A DNA stretch of 64,000 nt from Pseudomonas sp. A-RE-19 (GCF_019956555.1 NZ_JAHBDQ010000011.1:291144-355143); one strand, 5' to 3'; numbered from the stretch's first letter, positions 36,650 through 47,680 are shown. Made by a program: numbers and translations. The notes: generated from the letters alone by a model not told the origin.

Positions 36650-38050
36650 TTACTCGCCCGTGGCGCTCGGTGCGCCGGCCGCGCGTTTGCGCTTGGCACC
36701 GCCGCTGCGGCGACGTTTGCGCGGAGCGCCGGTACCGTCGTCCTTGCCGCTGAGGTCGCGGATCATGTCCCGGCGTTCGCTGTCGTTGGCGTCCTGATAA
36801 TCGGTCCACCATTCGCCCAGGCCATCGGTCTGTTCGCCTGCGCTTTCACGCAGCAGCAGGAAGTCATAACCGGCACGGAATCGCGGGTTGTCGAGCAACA
36901 GGTCGGCGCGTTTGCCGCTGCGCCGTGGCAGGCGCTCCTGCATGTCCCAGATCTCGCGAATCGGCATGGTGAAGCGTTTCGGAATGGCGATGCGCTGACA
37001 CTGTTCGGCGATCAGCTCATGAGCGGCTTCCTGCATCGCCGGAATCGGCGGCATGCCGCGCTCTTGCAGGCGCAACACGCGAGCCGGCAGGGCAGGCCAG
37101 AGCAGGGCGGCAAACAGGAACGCCGGGGTGACCGGTTTGTTCTGCTTGATCCGCAGGTCCGTGTTGATCAACGCTTCGCTGATCAGCGTGTGGGTGTAGG
37201 TCGGGTTGTACTCCAGCGCTGCCGCACTGGCCGGGAACAACGGGTCGAACAACTGCAGGTCGACCAGCATCTCGAAGGTGTCCGCGGCATGGCCGGAGAG
37301 GAACAGCTTGAGCACTTCCTCGAACAGACGGGCCGACGGGATCTCGCGCAGCATCGGCGCCAGTTCGCGGATCGGCACGGCGCTGTGTTTTTCGATGCCG
37401 AAATTCAGCTTGGCAGCGAACCGCACGGCCCGCAGCATCCGCACCGGGTCTTCCTGGTAGCGTTGCTTCGGATCGCCGATCAGGCGGATCAGGTGATTAC
37501 GGATGTCGTGTACGCCATTGGCGTAGTCGAGGATGCGCTCGCTGACCGGGTCGTAATACAGGGCGTTGATGGTGAAGTCGCGGCGTTGCGCGTCTTCTTC
37601 CAGGGTGCCGTAGACGTTATCGCGCAAGATGCGCCCGCTTTCGTTGCGGGAAGACTGGTTGCTGTCTTCCTCTTCGTCATTTTGCGGGTGATTGGCGCGA
37701 AAGGTCGCGACTTCAATGATTTCGCGACCAAAGTGGATATGCACCAGCTTGAAGCGACGACCGATGATCCGCGCGTTGCGGAATTCGGCGCGTACTTGTT
37801 CAGGCGTGGCGCTGGTGGCGACGTCGAAATCTTTCGGCGTGATGCCGAGCAGCATGTCGCGCACACAGCCGCCGACCAGGTAAGCCTGGTAACCGGCGTT
37901 CTGCAGGCGTTCGACGATGTTGACCGCGTAACGGCTGAATTGCGCCTTTTGCAGCGAATGTTGGCCGCTGTTGAGCACTTCAGGCGTGCTGCGGATGTGT
38001 TGCGTATGACGCTTGGGAGAACGGAATGACTGGAACAGCTTCTTCAGCAT
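36650..38050 (-). CDS. pcnB: Poly(A) polymerase I
   Basis: 466 residues; adds 3' poly(A) tails that target RNA for decay. The nucleotidyltransferase motif GGCVRDMLLGITPKDFDVATS (GG..D.D) with DRREFT-like QRRDFTINALYYDP, then RNA-binding helices and a basic C-terminal tail rich in Arg/Lys (RKRRRSGGAKRKRAAG) that distinguishes PcnB from CCA-adding enzymes. Start at 38050 (MLKKLFQSFRS) is preferred; 38059 is in frame. An extended -10 TGCTAGAAT (ATTCTA at 38112-38117) provides a likely promoter between crcZ and pcnB. Confidence 0.95.
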   Translation of the reverse strand: MLKKLFQSFRSPKRHTQHIRSTPEVLNSGQHSLQKAQFSRYAVNIVERLQNAGYQAYLVGGCVRDMLLGITPKDFDVATSATPEQVRAEFRNARIIGRRFKLVHIHFGREIIEVATFRANHPQNDEEEDSNQSSRNESGRILRDNVYGTLEEDAQRRDFTINALYYDPVSERILDYANGVHDIRNHLIRLIGDPKQRYQEDPVRMLRAVRFAAKLNFGIEKHSAVPIRELAPMLREIPSARLFEEVLKLFLSGHAADTFEMLVDLQLFDPLFPASAAALEYNPTYTHTLISEALINTDLRIKQNKPVTPAFLFAALLWPALPARVLRLQERGMPPIPAMQEAAHELIAEQCQRIAIPKRFTMPIREIWDMQERLPRRSGKRADLLLDNPRFRAGYDFLLLRESAGEQTDGLGEWWTDYQDANDSERRDMIRDLSGKDDGTGAPRKRRRSGGAKRKRAAGAPSATGE

Positions 38051-38228
38051 GGGATGCACTGTTTGAAGGAATGTTCGGCCATAACGAAGAATGACCGCAT
38101 GATGGGCCGGGATTCTAGCATTTAGTCAGGGGATGGTGTAGGACACAGCAGATATGAGCTGTAAGGCGCAAGCTTCAAGCCACAAAGTGGGCAGATTTGA
38201 GAGGTTTTTCGAATCGCAGAAACCACAA

Positions 38229-38588
38229 GGGGAGCCGAAGCTCCCCAAGAAGTAGTTGCATGCTCTATTTTTATTATTGGTTTCGGGCTTCTTGTTTTTG
38301 TTGAGCGCCCTCGTCATGAAGTTTTCCTTCATGACCCTCCCAATCGGGAGCCAAGAGCAAACGGATTGCTTTGGTCGCTGTGCTGCAATGATCTTGCGAT
38401 CCAACCAGTTCAGGCACTGTCTTAGGACAGTTTTTATTATTCTCGGCCTGGTCGTGGGGCACGCCCCAAATACAACGCCTCTCCAAAAGAATCAGTTAGC
38501 TACGCCTCTCGCCGTCTTGTTTTTATTGTGCGTGAGTCGATTCGTCTTATTTTTATTGTCTTGTGCATTGCTTGTTATTGTTCTTGTA
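38229..38588 (-). ncRNA. crcZ: CrcZ small RNA
   Basis: Decoy RNA that sequesters Hfq (with Crc) and so relieves catabolite repression. Lies between cbrB and pcnB as in other pseudomonads. The region has no plausible protein but six A-rich AAnAAnAA motifs on the minus strand (near 38571-38587, 38545-38559, 38515-38529, 38431-38443, 38288-38303, 38265-38279). The 3' end is taken at the hairpin GGGGAGC-TTCG-GCTCCCC (38229-38246); the start is estimated 12 bases from the sigma-54 -12 element. About 360 bases, slightly shorter than the P. aeruginosa RNA. Confidence 0.9.
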
Positions 38589-38598
38589 CTAAACATAT

Positions 38599-38615
38599 AG
38601 CAGGGTGCGTGCCAA
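38599..38615 (-). promoter_or_regulatory. Sigma-54 promoter of crcZ
   Basis: Minus strand TTGGCACGCACCCTGC: GG and GC with ten bases between. CbrB is the expected activator. Confidence 0.85.
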
Positions 38616-38675
38616 CTTTTGTGAGGCCTAGTAAAACAAGGGGTTAGGCAGGCTGATGGTGTTTTTCGAGGCCCA

Positions 38676-38711
38676 AAAAAACCGGGGCTTCGTTACCGTA
38701 AGCCCCGGCTT
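38676..38711 (-). terminator. cbrB terminator
   Basis: On the minus strand CCGGGGCTT, a nine-base loop, AAGCCCCGG and seven T residues. Confidence 0.88.
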
Positions 38712-38712
38712 C

Positions 38713-38763
38713 TGTTACGTGAAAAGATTGAGGTAACAGTTTTTTCACAATGTCATGTGTTAC
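38713..38763. promoter_or_regulatory. CbrB upstream activation sites
   Basis: TGTTAC (38713-38718), 14 bases, GTAACA (38733-38738) and a further TGTTAC at 38758-38763. The inverted TGTTAC-N14-GTAACA form is that described for CbrB on crcZ promoters; it lies about 100 bases upstream of the crcZ -24 element, between it and cbrB. Confidence 0.75.
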
Positions 38764-38785
38764 CCGCACATCCGACAGGCGCGGT

Positions 38786-40222
38786 TCAGCTTTCGCTGGC
38801 CACCCCGGTCTTGCGTCGCGGGATGCCCAGGCGCTGACGACGTTCCCACAAGCATTTGCGGCTGACCCCGAGTTTGCGGGCCAGTTCGGTTTCGGTCATG
38901 TGGTCCTGATGCTCGAGAACGAAATGCTGGAAGTAGTCTTCCAGGGACAGGTCTTCGGTCGGTTCATGGCTGTTGTTACCGGCACCGTTGCCTTGTTGCG
39001 GTGCCAGGCCGATGAAGTCATCGTCTTCCAGATCGCTGAGTTCGATGTCGATGCCCAATAGCTCGGCGGAAATTTCCGGGCTTTCGCACAGGATCACTGC
39101 GCGCTCGACCGCATTTTCCAGTTCGCGAACGTTACCGGGCCACGAATAATGCCGAATCGCCTGCTCGGCATCGGCGGCGAATTTCAGATCGGTGCGACCG
39201 ACCCGAGCGCTCTGCCTCGCGAGGAATGCATTGGCTATTTCATTGACGTCCGCGCCGCGTTCGCGCAGGGCCGGCAGTTTCAGGGCGATTACGTGGAGGC
39301 GGTAATACAAGTCTTCACGGAACTGGCCGATCTTCGCCAGGCTCTTGAGGTCCCGGTGGGTCGCGGCGATCAGGCGTACATCGACCTTCTGCGACTGCAC
39401 CGAGCCGACCCGGCGGATTTCACCTTCCTGCAACACCCGCAACAGGCGGGCCTGGGCTTCCAGTGGCAGTTCACCGATTTCATCGAGGAACAAGGTGCCG
39501 CCATCCGCCGCTTCCACCAGGCCGGCACGCCCGGCGCTGGCACCGGTGAACGCGCCTTTTTCGTGGCCGAACAGTTCGGACTCGATCAGGCTTTCCGGGA
39601 TGGCCGCGCAGTTCACCGAAATCATCGGTGCCTTGGCGCGCTTGGAGAGATTGTGCAGGGCGCGTGCTACCAGTTCTTTACCGGTACCGGATTCGCCCTG
39701 GATCAGGACATTGGAATCGGTCGGCGCGACTTTGCGGATCTTGCTGTACAGGTCTTGCATCGGCGGGCAGGAGCCGATGATGCCGATTTCGCCATTGCTA
39801 TTGTCGACACCGTTTTTCGCGGCGCCATTGGTCGCTTTACCGACGACCGGCTCACCGCTGACTTGCGCCGATTGCCGGTCCCGCAGGATTCGCGCGACGG
39901 CCTGGAGCATTTCGTCGTGATCGAAAGGCTTGGCGATGTAATCCACCGCGCCCATCTTCATTGAGTCGACGGCCGAACGCAGGCTGGCGTAACTGGTCAT
40001 GATCAGCACCGGAGTGCCCTGGCCCAGTTTGATCAACTCGGTGCCAGGCGCGCCCGGCAGGCGCAGGTCGCTGACGATCAGGTCAAATGTGGGGATGCTG
40101 AAACGCTCTTGTGCTTCCTGCACGGATCCGGCTTCGCTGACCTGGTACTGGTTACGTTCCAGCAAGCGGCGCAAGGCGGAGCGGATAATTGTTTCGTCTT
40201 CGACGATCAAAATGTGCGGCAT
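38786..40222 (-). CDS. cbrB: CbrB, sigma-54-dependent response regulator
   Basis: NtrC-type activator of carbon and nitrogen source use; its best-known target is crcZ. 478 residues: receiver domain with Asp52 in [17 protein letters not shown]+ domain with Walker [15 protein letters not shown] and the sigma-54 contact GAFTGAS, then a Fis-type helix-turn-helix ([20 protein letters not shown]) at the C terminus. Encoded 22 bases behind cbrA. Targets seen here: the TGTTAC sites upstream of crcZ. Confidence 0.97.
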   Translation of the reverse strand: MPHILIVEDETIIRSALRRLLERNQYQVSEAGSVQEAQERFSIPTFDLIVSDLRLPGAPGTELIKLGQGTPVLIMTSYASLRSAVDSMKMGAVDYIAKPFDHDEMLQAVARILRDRQSAQVSGEPVVGKATNGAAKNGVDNSNGEIGIIGSCPPMQDLYSKIRKVAPTDSNVLIQGESGTGKELVARALHNLSKRAKAPMISVNCAAIPESLIESELFGHEKGAFTGASAGRAGLVEAADGGTLFLDEIGELPLEAQARLLRVLQEGEIRRVGSVQSQKVDVRLIAATHRDLKSLAKIGQFREDLYYRLHVIALKLPALRERGADVNEIANAFLARQSARVGRTDLKFAADAEQAIRHYSWPGNVRELENAVERAVILCESPEISAELLGIDIELSDLEDDDFIGLAPQQGNGAGNNSHEPTEDLSLEDYFQHFVLEHQDHMTETELARKLGVSRKCLWERRQRLGIPRRKTGVASES

Positions 40223-40244
40223 TGATTCGATACTCTCGACGGTC

Positions 40245-43193
40245 TCAGTTCACAGCGGACGTCGCTTCGACATGACGCGGTAAAGTCACCCGGATACGGG
40301 TGCCGCGTTGGCTTTGAACATCAGCCGGGCTGTCGATGGTGATTTGTCCATAATGCTCTTCAACGATGGAATAGACCAGTGCAAGGCCCAGACCGGTGCC
40401 TTCACCAGGATCCTTGGTGGTGAAGAAAGGTTCGAACAGTCGGTCCATGATGTTCGAGGGAATACCGCTGCCTTCGTCTTCGACGATCAGATCGACCGTG
40501 TGTTCGCCGGCTTCGCTCTTGACGCGCACCGCGCTGCCTGGAGGCGAGGCGTCGCGGGCGTTAGAGAGCAGATTGATCAATACCTGAGCGAGCCGCTGCG
40601 GGTCGCCTTCGACCCAGTGATCGGGGTCGCACAGGTTGTAGAACTGTACTTCGAAATTGCGCCGGTTCAGGGCCAGCAGGCCGATGGCATCCTGGGCCAC
40701 TTCCGCCAGACAGACGGGCTCGTCGCTGTGCTGATGACTGCCGGCGTGGGCGAAGCTCATCAGCGACTGAACGATGCGTGACACGCGCTTGGTCTGCTCG
40801 AGAATCTGCCCGCTGATCTCCTTGAGTTCGGCGTCTTCCTCACGCTCTTCACGCAAGTTTTGCGCGAGGCAGGCAATGCCGGTAATCGGGTTGCCGATTT
40901 CATGGGCCACGCCGGCCGCCAGTCGGCCGATGCTGGCCAGGCGTTCGGAGTGCACCAGTTTGTCTTCGAGCATCTGGGTTTCGGTCAAATCTTCGACCAG
41001 CAATACCAAACCGCTGTTGCCCGGCGCCAGCGGTTCGTCGATCGCCGCTTTGTGCAGGTTCAGCCAGCGGGTCTGGCCGTCGAGGGCCAGGTGCTGTTTG
41101 TGCAGGTGCTCGTCGGGCAGATTGATGAAGCCTTGCAGCAGCTCTTTCCACGGATCGGCAATGGTGCTCAGGCGCGAACCGACCACCCGCTGCGCGGCAA
41201 TCCCGGTCAGCTCCTCCATGGCTTTGTTCCACATGAGGATTTCCTGATCCTTGGCCAGCGAGCACACGCCCATCGGCAATTCCTGCAGGGTCTGGCGGTG
41301 GTAGCGGCGCAAGGCATCGAGTTCGGCGGCAAGACCGGTCAGGCGCGAATGGTAATCCTCAAGCCGACTTTCGATGAAGTGAATGTCTTCGGTGACGTAG
41401 TTTTCGCCGCCGGCCTTGTAGGGCAGGAAGGTTTCCACCATGTCCTGCGCCACGCTCGGCCCCATCAGGCCGGACAGGTTGGCTTCGATACGGTCACGCA
41501 AACGACGCAAGGCATATGGGCGGCGTTCATCGAACGGCAGATAAAGATCGCGCAGCGCCTGTTCGACTTCTTTCTGTGCAGCCTTGGCGCCCAATGGTTT
41601 TGCAAGCTGCGTGGCGAATTCCTGCGGCGAGGCGGCATGCAATTCGCGGCGTTGCGGACGTCGCACGTTGTCCACGGCGCAGGCTTCGGCGGCGCTGGCC
41701 TCTTCGGGGCTGGCGTTGGTGAACAGTGAGATCAGGGTGAACATCAGCACGTTGGCGGCCAGCGAGGCAATTGCTGCCATGTGCCAACTGGTGTCGTCCA
41801 GCACGTAGATCATGTTCAGCAGCGGAATGTAGAAGCCTTGCAGATTGCCCACCAGCGGCAGCAGCATGGTCACCAGCCACACCAGAATTCCCGCCAGCAG
41901 ACCTGCGATGAAGCCGCGACGGTTGGCGGTCGGCCAGTACAGCACCGACAACACACCCGGCAGGAACTGCAACGTGGCGACAAAAGCGACGATGCCGAGG
42001 TTGGCCAGGTCTTGCTCGGCGCCCAGCATCAGGTAGAAACCGTAACCGGCCATGATGATGGCGACGATCAGCGCCCGGCGGGTCCACTTCAGCCAACGGT
42101 AGATATTGCCTTCGGCCGGCGGCTGATAGAGCGGCAGCACCAGATGGTTCAGCGCCATCCCCGACAGCGCCAGCGTGGTGACGATGATCAGGCCGCTGGC
42201 CGCCGACAACCCGCCGACATAGGCCAATAGCGCCAGGGCTTTGTTGTTGGCGGCGATGCCGATGCCCAGCGTGAAATATTCCGGATTGGTCGTGGCGCCG
42301 AGTTTCAGCCCGGCCCAGAGAATCAGCGGCACCGCCAGGCTCATCAGCAGCAGGAACAGCGGCAAGCCCCAGCTCGCACTGACCAGCGAGCGCGGGTTGA
42401 GATTTTCGGTAAAGGTCATGTGGTACATGTGCGGCATCACGATCGCCGAGGCGAAGAACACCAGCAGCAGCGTGCGCCACGGGCCTTCCTGCAAGGGCGT
42501 GTGCAGGGCGGCGAGGGCGGTCTGGTTTTGCAGCAGCCACAGTTCCAGCTGTTGCGGACCGTCGAACACGCCATACAGCGCATACAGGCCGACGCCGCCA
42601 ATCGCGATCAGCTTGATGACCGACTCGAAGGCAATCGCAAACACCAGGCCTTCATGTTTCTCGCGGGTGGCGATGTGGCGCGAGCCGAAGAAAATCGTGA
42701 ACAGCGTAATCAGCGCGCAGAAGCTCAGGGCCACGCGATGCTGCACCGGTTCGTGGGTGAGGATGCCGATGGAATCGGCCACTGCCTGAATCTGCAACGC
42801 CAGCAATGGCAGCACGCCGATCAGCATGAAAATCGTCGTCAGCGCACCGGCCCAGGTACTGCGGAAACGGAACGCAAACAAGTCGGCCAGGGACGAGAGT
42901 TGATAGGTGCGGGTGATTTTCAGGATCGGGTACAAAAGCACCGGTGCCAGCAGAAACGCCCCGGAAACCCCGAGGTAGCTGGACAGAAAACCGTAGCCGT
43001 ACTGATAGGCCAGGCCCACCGTGCCGTAAAACGCCCAGGCACTGGCGTAAACGCCCAGCGACAGGGTGTACGTCAGTGGGTGGCGGATGATCGCCCGGGG
43101 GATCATGCCCCGTTCACTGATCCAGGCCACACCGAACAGCACCGCCAGGTACGCGGCGCTGATCAGGATCATCTGGGTCAGGCTAAAGCTCAT
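40245..43193 (-). CDS. cbrA: CbrA, sensor kinase with solute-transporter domain
   Basis: 982-residue membrane kinase. The first 500 residues are a sodium/solute symporter (SSSF)-like domain with about 13 membrane segments, for example [16 protein letters not shown] and [19 protein letters not shown]; it is linked to histidine uptake in P. putida. Then a PAS region, the H-box [20 protein letters not shown] (His near 764) and an ATPase domain with [19 protein letters not shown] and [13 protein letters not shown]. Start 43193 or 43199; both overlap cbrX. Autophosphorylates and passes phosphate to CbrB. Confidence 0.96.
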   Translation of the reverse strand: MSFSLTQMILISAAYLAVLFGVAWISERGMIPRAIIRHPLTYTLSLGVYASAWAFYGTVGLAYQYGYGFLSSYLGVSGAFLLAPVLLYPILKITRTYQLSSLADLFAFRFRSTWAGALTTIFMLIGVLPLLALQIQAVADSIGILTHEPVQHRVALSFCALITLFTIFFGSRHIATREKHEGLVFAIAFESVIKLIAIGGVGLYALYGVFDGPQQLELWLLQNQTALAALHTPLQEGPWRTLLLVFFASAIVMPHMYHMTFTENLNPRSLVSASWGLPLFLLLMSLAVPLILWAGLKLGATTNPEYFTLGIGIAANNKALALLAYVGGLSAASGLIIVTTLALSGMALNHLVLPLYQPPAEGNIYRWLKWTRRALIVAIIMAGYGFYLMLGAEQDLANLGIVAFVATLQFLPGVLSVLYWPTANRRGFIAGLLAGILVWLVTMLLPLVGNLQGFYIPLLNMIYVLDDTSWHMAAIASLAANVLMFTLISLFTNASPEEASAAEACAVDNVRRPQRRELHAASPQEFATQLAKPLGAKAAQKEVEQALRDLYLPFDERRPYALRRLRDRIEANLSGLMGPSVAQDMVETFLPYKAGGENYVTEDIHFIESRLEDYHSRLTGLAAELDALRRYHRQTLQELPMGVCSLAKDQEILMWNKAMEELTGIAAQRVVGSRLSTIADPWKELLQGFINLPDEHLHKQHLALDGQTRWLNLHKAAIDEPLAPGNSGLVLLVEDLTETQMLEDKLVHSERLASIGRLAAGVAHEIGNPITGIACLAQNLREEREEDAELKEISGQILEQTKRVSRIVQSLMSFAHAGSHQHSDEPVCLAEVAQDAIGLLALNRRNFEVQFYNLCDPDHWVEGDPQRLAQVLINLLSNARDASPPGSAVRVKSEAGEHTVDLIVEDEGSGIPSNIMDRLFEPFFTTKDPGEGTGLGLALVYSIVEEHYGQITIDSPADVQSQRGTRIRVTLPRHVEATSAVN

Positions 43194-43359
43194 CGGCATC
43201 TTTTTGGCTCTGCAGGATGAAGGTCACGACGATCAGAATCAGCCAGAGCAAATATGGGCGATACCAGGCGCCAGTGGCGTCGATCCACCAATCCATGATG
43301 GCTGGGGAGAACAGATAAATCCCCACTACCAGGAGCAGGACCAAGCGATAGATGTACAT
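43183..43359 (-). CDS. cbrX: CbrX small membrane protein
   Basis: 58 residues: two membrane segments (about 4-22 and 37-51) joined by DWWIDATGAWYRP. It overlaps the cbrA start by about ten bases, so cbrA translation is probably coupled to it. A GAGAGG ribosome site is present. A small gene at this place is known in P. putida as cbrX; too short for many gene finders. Confidence 0.8.
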   Translation of the reverse strand: MYIYRLVLLLVVGIYLFSPAIMDWWIDATGAWYRPYLLWLILIVVTFILQSQKDADEL

Positions 43360-43436
43360 CCCGGCCTCTCTTTTTTATGCGTGTGCCCGAAAACGTGCGG
43401 CGATGGTAACGGATGGGCGCGCCACTGCAAGTGGCA

Positions 43437-44333
43437 TCACTGCAGTTGTGCTTCGGGCAGTGTCAGTGTGCGCGGGATCAGCGATGCATCCCAGTGGGCG
43501 ATGCCCCAATCGAGCACTTCCCGTGGTGTAGCGTCATTCAGTTCGGTAACAGGATTGTGCCCCAGCGCCCGCAGTGCGCGCAGTAACAGCGGCGTGGCCT
43601 GATCTTCGGTCAACGGCGGCGAACGGTAGGATTTGCCGAGTTTGTGGCCGTCCGGCTGGGTAATCAGCGGGATGTGCAGGTAACGCGGTTGCGGCAGGCC
43701 AAGCAGTTCTTGAAGATAGAGTTGGCGCGGCGTGGAATCCAGCAGGTCGGCGCCGCGCACGATATCGGTGATGCCTTGCCAGGCGTCGTCCAGCACCACC
43801 GCCAGTTGATAGGCGTAGAGCCCGTCGCGGCGGCGGATCACGAAATCGCCGACCTCCCGGCCCAGGTGTTGACGGAACTCGCCCTGCACCCGATCGATGA
43901 AGTGGTATTCCAGCTCCGGTACACGCAGGCGGATCGCCGCGTTCTCGGTGCCGTGCCCCGCGTTGCGGCAGAACCCGGGGTAGATGCCGTGATACGGCTC
44001 CAGTTGCTTGCGCGAACAGGTACACGCGTAGGCCAGCCCCTGATTGAACAGGCGATTGATGACTTCATCATAGGCAGCGTGCCGGTCACTCTGTCGGACC
44101 ATATCGCCATCCCACTCGAACCCGTAGCTTTCCAGCGCCTTGAGAATCGCCACCTGAGCACCGGGCTCTTCTCGTGGCGGATCGAGATCTTCCATGCGCA
44201 CCAGCCAGCGGCCGCCGACCGAACGGGCGTCGAGGTAGGAGGCCAACGCTGCGACGAGCGAACCGAAGTGCAGATGCCCGCTGGGTGTGGGAGCGAAACG
44301 CCCGATGTAGAGAGGGGAAGTCGTGGCAGTCAT
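43437..44333 (-). CDS. gluQRS: Glutamyl-Q tRNA(Asp) synthetase
   Basis: 298 residues; attaches glutamate to queuosine of tRNA-Asp. It looks like the catalytic half of GluRS without an anticodon-binding domain: GRFAPTPSGHLHFGSLVAAL (HIGH equivalent), CTCSRKQLE with a zinc site completed by CRNAGH, and GHKLGKSYRS in place of KMSKS. It is commonly next to dksA in gammaproteobacteria, as here. Confidence 0.94.
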   Translation of the reverse strand: MTATTSPLYIGRFAPTPSGHLHFGSLVAALASYLDARSVGGRWLVRMEDLDPPREEPGAQVAILKALESYGFEWDGDMVRQSDRHAAYDEVINRLFNQGLAYACTCSRKQLEPYHGIYPGFCRNAGHGTENAAIRLRVPELEYHFIDRVQGEFRQHLGREVGDFVIRRRDGLYAYQLAVVLDDAWQGITDIVRGADLLDSTPRQLYLQELLGLPQPRYLHIPLITQPDGHKLGKSYRSPPLTEDQATPLLLRALRALGHNPVTELNDATPREVLDWGIAHWDASLIPRTLTLPEAQLQ

Positions 44334-44370
44334 GGACGAATGTTACTTTCTCTGGTCGTGCGCAAGTCCC

Positions 44371-44460
44371 TGTGGGAGCGAGCCTGCTCGCGAAGGGGCC
44401 ATCAGCTCCAACATTAGCGTTGCCTGACACACCGCATTCGCGAGCAGGCTCGCTCCCACA
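44371..44460. repeat. Paired REP element between gluQRS and dksA
   Basis: Inverted pair of the GAGCGAGCCTGCTCGCGA class. Confidence 0.9.
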
Positions 44461-44490
44461 GGTTTTCTGCCGAGGTGAAATTCAGAAACA

Positions 44491-44521
44491 AAAAACGGAG
44501 CGTTCGCACGCTCCGTTTTTC
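44491..44521. terminator. dksA terminator (bidirectional)
   Basis: ACGGAGCG, loop and CGCTCCGT with A residues on one side and T on the other; 16 bases past the dksA stop on the minus strand. Confidence 0.85.
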
Positions 44522-44537
44522 GTTCAAGTCGCCAGGA

Positions 44538-44981
44538 TTACTTGCCGACTTGCTTTTCCTTGATTTCCGCCAGGGTCTTGCAGTCGACGCACATGTCGGC
44601 GGTAGGGCGGGCTTCCAGTCGCTTGACGCCGATTTCGACGCCGCAGGACTCGCACCAGCCGTATTCTTCGTCTTCGATCAATTGCAGGGTCTTGTCGATT
44701 TTCTTGATCAGCTTGCGCTCGCGGTCGCGGGCGCGCAATTCGAGGCTGAATTCTTCTTCCTGGCTGGCACGGTCTGCCGGGTCGGGGAAGTTGGCCGCTT
44801 CGTCTTTCATGTGATCAACAGTACGGTCGACTTCCTGCATCAAGTCCTGTTTCCACTTGTTCAGGATCTTGGTGAAGTGAGCGCGCATGGGCTTGCCCAT
44901 GTACTCTTCGCCCTTCACTTCTTTGTAGGGTTCGAAGCCGCTGATCGACTGGTTCTGTTGTTGCTTTGCTTGGGTGGGCAT
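44538..44981 (-). CDS. dksA: RNA polymerase-binding transcription factor DksA
   Basis: 147 residues. Coiled-coil with the DxxDxA tip (PDPADRAS) inserted in the secondary channel of RNA polymerase, working with ppGpp on rRNA promoters such as those at the end of this window. The zinc finger is CESCG...CVDC. Starts at MPTQAKQQQNQ. Length equals the family norm. Co-directional with gluQRS but separated by a terminator and REP. Confidence 0.97.
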   Translation of the reverse strand: MPTQAKQQQNQSISGFEPYKEVKGEEYMGKPMRAHFTKILNKWKQDLMQEVDRTVDHMKDEAANFPDPADRASQEEEFSLELRARDRERKLIKKIDKTLQLIEDEEYGWCESCGVEIGVKRLEARPTADMCVDCKTLAEIKEKQVGK

Positions 44982-45315
44982 GAAATGGACCGCCTCTACT
45001 CTTGTAATCCATTGCGCAGGATTGCTCCATCACCGACACCTGCCGGCCCTGCGGCTGCAAGCGGGCGAACTTACCAGATCAAATCGGACCGCGCTACTCC
45101 CGGATGTCGAGCCCGCGATCTGCGGTGCTTGCAAAAGTTTGCAAAGCCTTGTCTGGTGGCTCCGGAGACCTGATCAATTATTGATTTTAGTCAAACCTGG
45201 GACATACGCTTGAACCGTTTGAAACCAGTGTTATAAGGCCTATGACCGTATCAGGTTCTCGCTCGTTCCTGTGCTTGAGTAGAATCGATTCTTTTCCTCG
45301 TTGTAAGGAAGGCTA
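44982..45315. other. Intergenic region between dksA and an aminotransferase
   Basis: Divergent promoters are expected. I see no gene and no convincing full promoter; a TAGAAT at 45280-45285 and the ribosome site AAGGAAGG before the plus-strand gene are the only clear elements. Confidence 0.4.
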
Positions 45316-46488
45316 ATGGCTCTGTCCTACAGTGCGCGCAGTCGCGCTATCGAACCTTTTCACGTCATGGCCCTGCTGGCGCGGGCCAACGAGCTGCAAG
45401 CGGCCGGTCATGACGTGATTCATCTGGAAATCGGCGAGCCGGACTTCATCACGGCCGAACCGATCATCCAGGCCGGTCAGGCTGCGCTGACAGCGGGGAA
45501 GACCCGTTACACCGCCGCCCGTGGCATTCCCGAGCTGCGTGAAGCCATTTCCGGCTTTTATCAGCAGCGTTATGGGCTGAACATCGATCCGCGGCGCATC
45601 CTCATCACGCCCGGCGGTTCAGGTGCGTTGCTGTTGGTCACCGCCTTGCTGGTGGACCCGGGCAAACACTGGCTGCTGGCAGACCCGGGTTACCCGTGCA
45701 ACCGGCATTTCCTGCGGCTGGTGGAAGGCGCGGGACAACTGGTGCCGGTGGGGCCGGACGTGCGTTATCAGCTGACCCCGGAGCTGATTGCGCGTCACTG
45801 GAATAATGACAGCGTCGGCGCCCTGGTGGCATCGCCGGCGAACCCGACCGGAACCATCCTGACCCGCGACGAATTGGCCGGACTTTCTGCCGCAATCAAG
45901 GCTCGCGACGGTCATTTGGTGGTCGACGAGATCTACCACGGCCTGACTTACGGCACGGACGCGGCCAGCGTGCTGGAAATCGATGACAGCGCATTTGTGC
46001 TCAATAGTTTTTCCAAGTATTTCGGCATGACGGGCTGGCGCCTGGGTTGGCTGGTCGCGCCTGAAGCGGCGGTGGGTGAGCTGGAAAAACTCGCCCAGAA
46101 CCTCTACATCAGCGCGCCAAGCATGGCTCAGCACGCCGCGTTGGCCTGCTTCGAACCCGCCACCATCCGCATTTTCGAAGAGCGCCGCGCCGAGTTCGGT
46201 CGACGTCGGGATTTCCTGCTGCCAGCCCTGCGGGAATTGGGCTTCGATATCGCCGTGGAGCCGGAAGGCGCGTTCTACCTATACGCCAATATCAGCAAGT
46301 TCGGCGGTGATGCCTTCGCTTTTTGCCAGCATTTTCTCGAAACCGAGCACGTTGCGATCACGCCGGGTCTGGATTTCGGGCGCCATCTGGCCGGGCATCA
46401 TGTGCGGTTTGCCTACACCCAAAGTCTTCCACGCTTGCAGGAAGCGGTTGAGCGCATCGCTCGTGGTTTGCGGAGCTGGCAAGGCTGA
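45316..46488 (+). CDS. PLP-dependent aminotransferase (class I/II)
   Basis: 390 residues of the aspartate/alanine aminotransferase fold. Signatures: [54 protein letters not shown] and [16 protein letters not shown] with the pyridoxal lysine ([14 protein letters not shown]). Related proteins act on aspartate, tyrosine, or as alanine:2-oxoglutarate enzymes; the donor is not known here. Its ATG has the strong site AAGGAAGGCTA. Overlaps sfsA (TGATG). Confidence 0.85.
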   Translation: MALSYSARSRAIEPFHVMALLARANELQAAGHDVIHLEIGEPDFITAEPIIQAGQAALTAGKTRYTAARGIPELREAISGFYQQRYGLNIDPRRILITPGGSGALLLVTALLVDPGKHWLLADPGYPCNRHFLRLVEGAGQLVPVGPDVRYQLTPELIARHWNNDSVGALVASPANPTGTILTRDELAGLSAAIKARDGHLVVDEIYHGLTYGTDAASVLEIDDSAFVLNSFSKYFGMTGWRLGWLVAPEAAVGELEKLAQNLYISAPSMAQHAALACFEPATIRIFEERRAEFGRRRDFLLPALRELGFDIAVEPEGAFYLYANISKFGGDAFAFCQHFLETEHVAITPGLDFGRHLAGHHVRFAYTQSLPRLQEAVERIARGLRSWQG

Positions 46489-47204
46489 TGCGTTTTCATC
46501 CTCCCCTCGAAGAAGGTCGCTTGATTCGTCGCTACAAACGTTTTCTCGCCGATATCGAAACCGTTGGCGGCGAGTTGCTGACCATTCACTGCCCCAATAC
46601 CGGCTCCATGCTTAATTGCCAGGTCGAAGGCGGGCAGGTCTGGTTCAGCCGTTCCAATGACCCCAAACGCAAGTTGCCCGGCACCTGGGAAGTCGGCGAA
46701 ACCCCGCAGGGGCGACTGTTTTGTGTAAACACCGGGCGCGCCAACGGTTTGATCGAGGAGGCGTTGCGGGCCAATGTCATCACTGAGCTGAACGGCTTTA
46801 CCGAACTGAAGCGCGAAGTGGCCTACGGTCAGGAAAGCAGCCGCATCGATTTCCGTCTCGATTACCCGAGTGGGCCCGCCTATGTGGAAGTCAAAAGCGT
46901 CACCCTGGGCTTCGATGGCTCGTTGGTGGCGGCGTTTCCCGATGCGGTGACTCAGCGCGGGGCCAAGCATTTGCGGGAGTTGGCTCATCTGGCCCGGGAC
47001 GGGATTCGTGCCGTGCAGCTGTATTGCGTGAACCTGACCGGCATCGACTCGGTGCGTCCTGCCGAAGAAATCGACCCGGCCTACGCGGCTGCGTTACGCG
47101 AGGCAGTGGCGTGTGGGGTCGAAGTGCTGGCGTATGGCGTGCACTTGACCCACGAAGAGATGGTGGTCGATCGGCGGCTGGATGTGCTGTTGAGCGCCCC
47201 CTAG
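46488..47204 (+). CDS. sfsA: Sugar fermentation stimulation protein homolog SfsA
   Basis: 238 residues, DNA/sugar-response associated protein of unclear role. Family motifs: [35 protein letters not shown] [14 protein letters not shown] and [22 protein letters not shown] overlaps the aminotransferase stop. Its end overlaps the convergent Rieske gene by four bases. Confidence 0.92.
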   Translation: MRFHPPLEEGRLIRRYKRFLADIETVGGELLTIHCPNTGSMLNCQVEGGQVWFSRSNDPKRKLPGTWEVGETPQGRLFCVNTGRANGLIEEALRANVITELNGFTELKREVAYGQESSRIDFRLDYPSGPAYVEVKSVTLGFDGSLVAAFPDAVTQRGAKHLRELAHLARDGIRAVQLYCVNLTGIDSVRPAEEIDPAYAAALREAVACGVEVLAYGVHLTHEEMVVDRRLDVLLSAP

Positions 47205-47518
47205 AGCGTGACCCAGATCCCTTGCTCGTCTTCGCGGCAGGGGATGGTCGTGAGGGATTGCCCGGCGCAAGGGCCGGCCACGCATTCGCCGTCTTCGATC
47301 AGAAACAGTGCGCCATGGGTGGCGCACTGGATCAGGCTGTTGCTGGGGTCGAGAAACTGGTCGGGCTTCCATTCCAGTCCGACGCCACGGTGCGGGCAGC
47401 GATTTTCATACACATACACTCGACCGCCCCGGCGCACGGCCAGGAGCTTCTGGCCGTCGACGTCGAAACCGCGACTGCTGGCATCGGCCAATTCGGCACC
47501 CGCGCAAAGAAACTTCAT
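47201..47518 (-). CDS. Rieske [2Fe-2S] protein
   Basis: 105 residues forming one Rieske domain: CPHRG and CATHGALF supply the two Cys and two His ligands. Related to NirD/ferredoxin-type components, but with no partner oxygenase or reductase adjacent, the redox partner is unknown. Start at 47518 ([10 protein letters not shown]) is preferred to an ATG four codons upstream. Convergent with sfsA. Confidence 0.85.
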   Translation of the reverse strand: MKFLCAGAELADASSRGFDVDGQKLLAVRRGGRVYVYENRCPHRGVGLEWKPDQFLDPSNSLIQCATHGALFLIEDGECVAGPCAGQSLTTIPCREDEQGIWVTL

Positions 47519-47680
47519 GTCTATCCTCAAGTCCCACGGCTCGTGACCCGATATGTCCGAGCTTGACGTTCAAATGCAAGCAATCATCAAATGGCTGCTC
47601 GCCCACAGGGCGATTGCCGGATGCCGAGGATACTTGGCCTGTCCTCTCGATGCCCGGGAAACCTTTAAAGGAAGCTGTTT

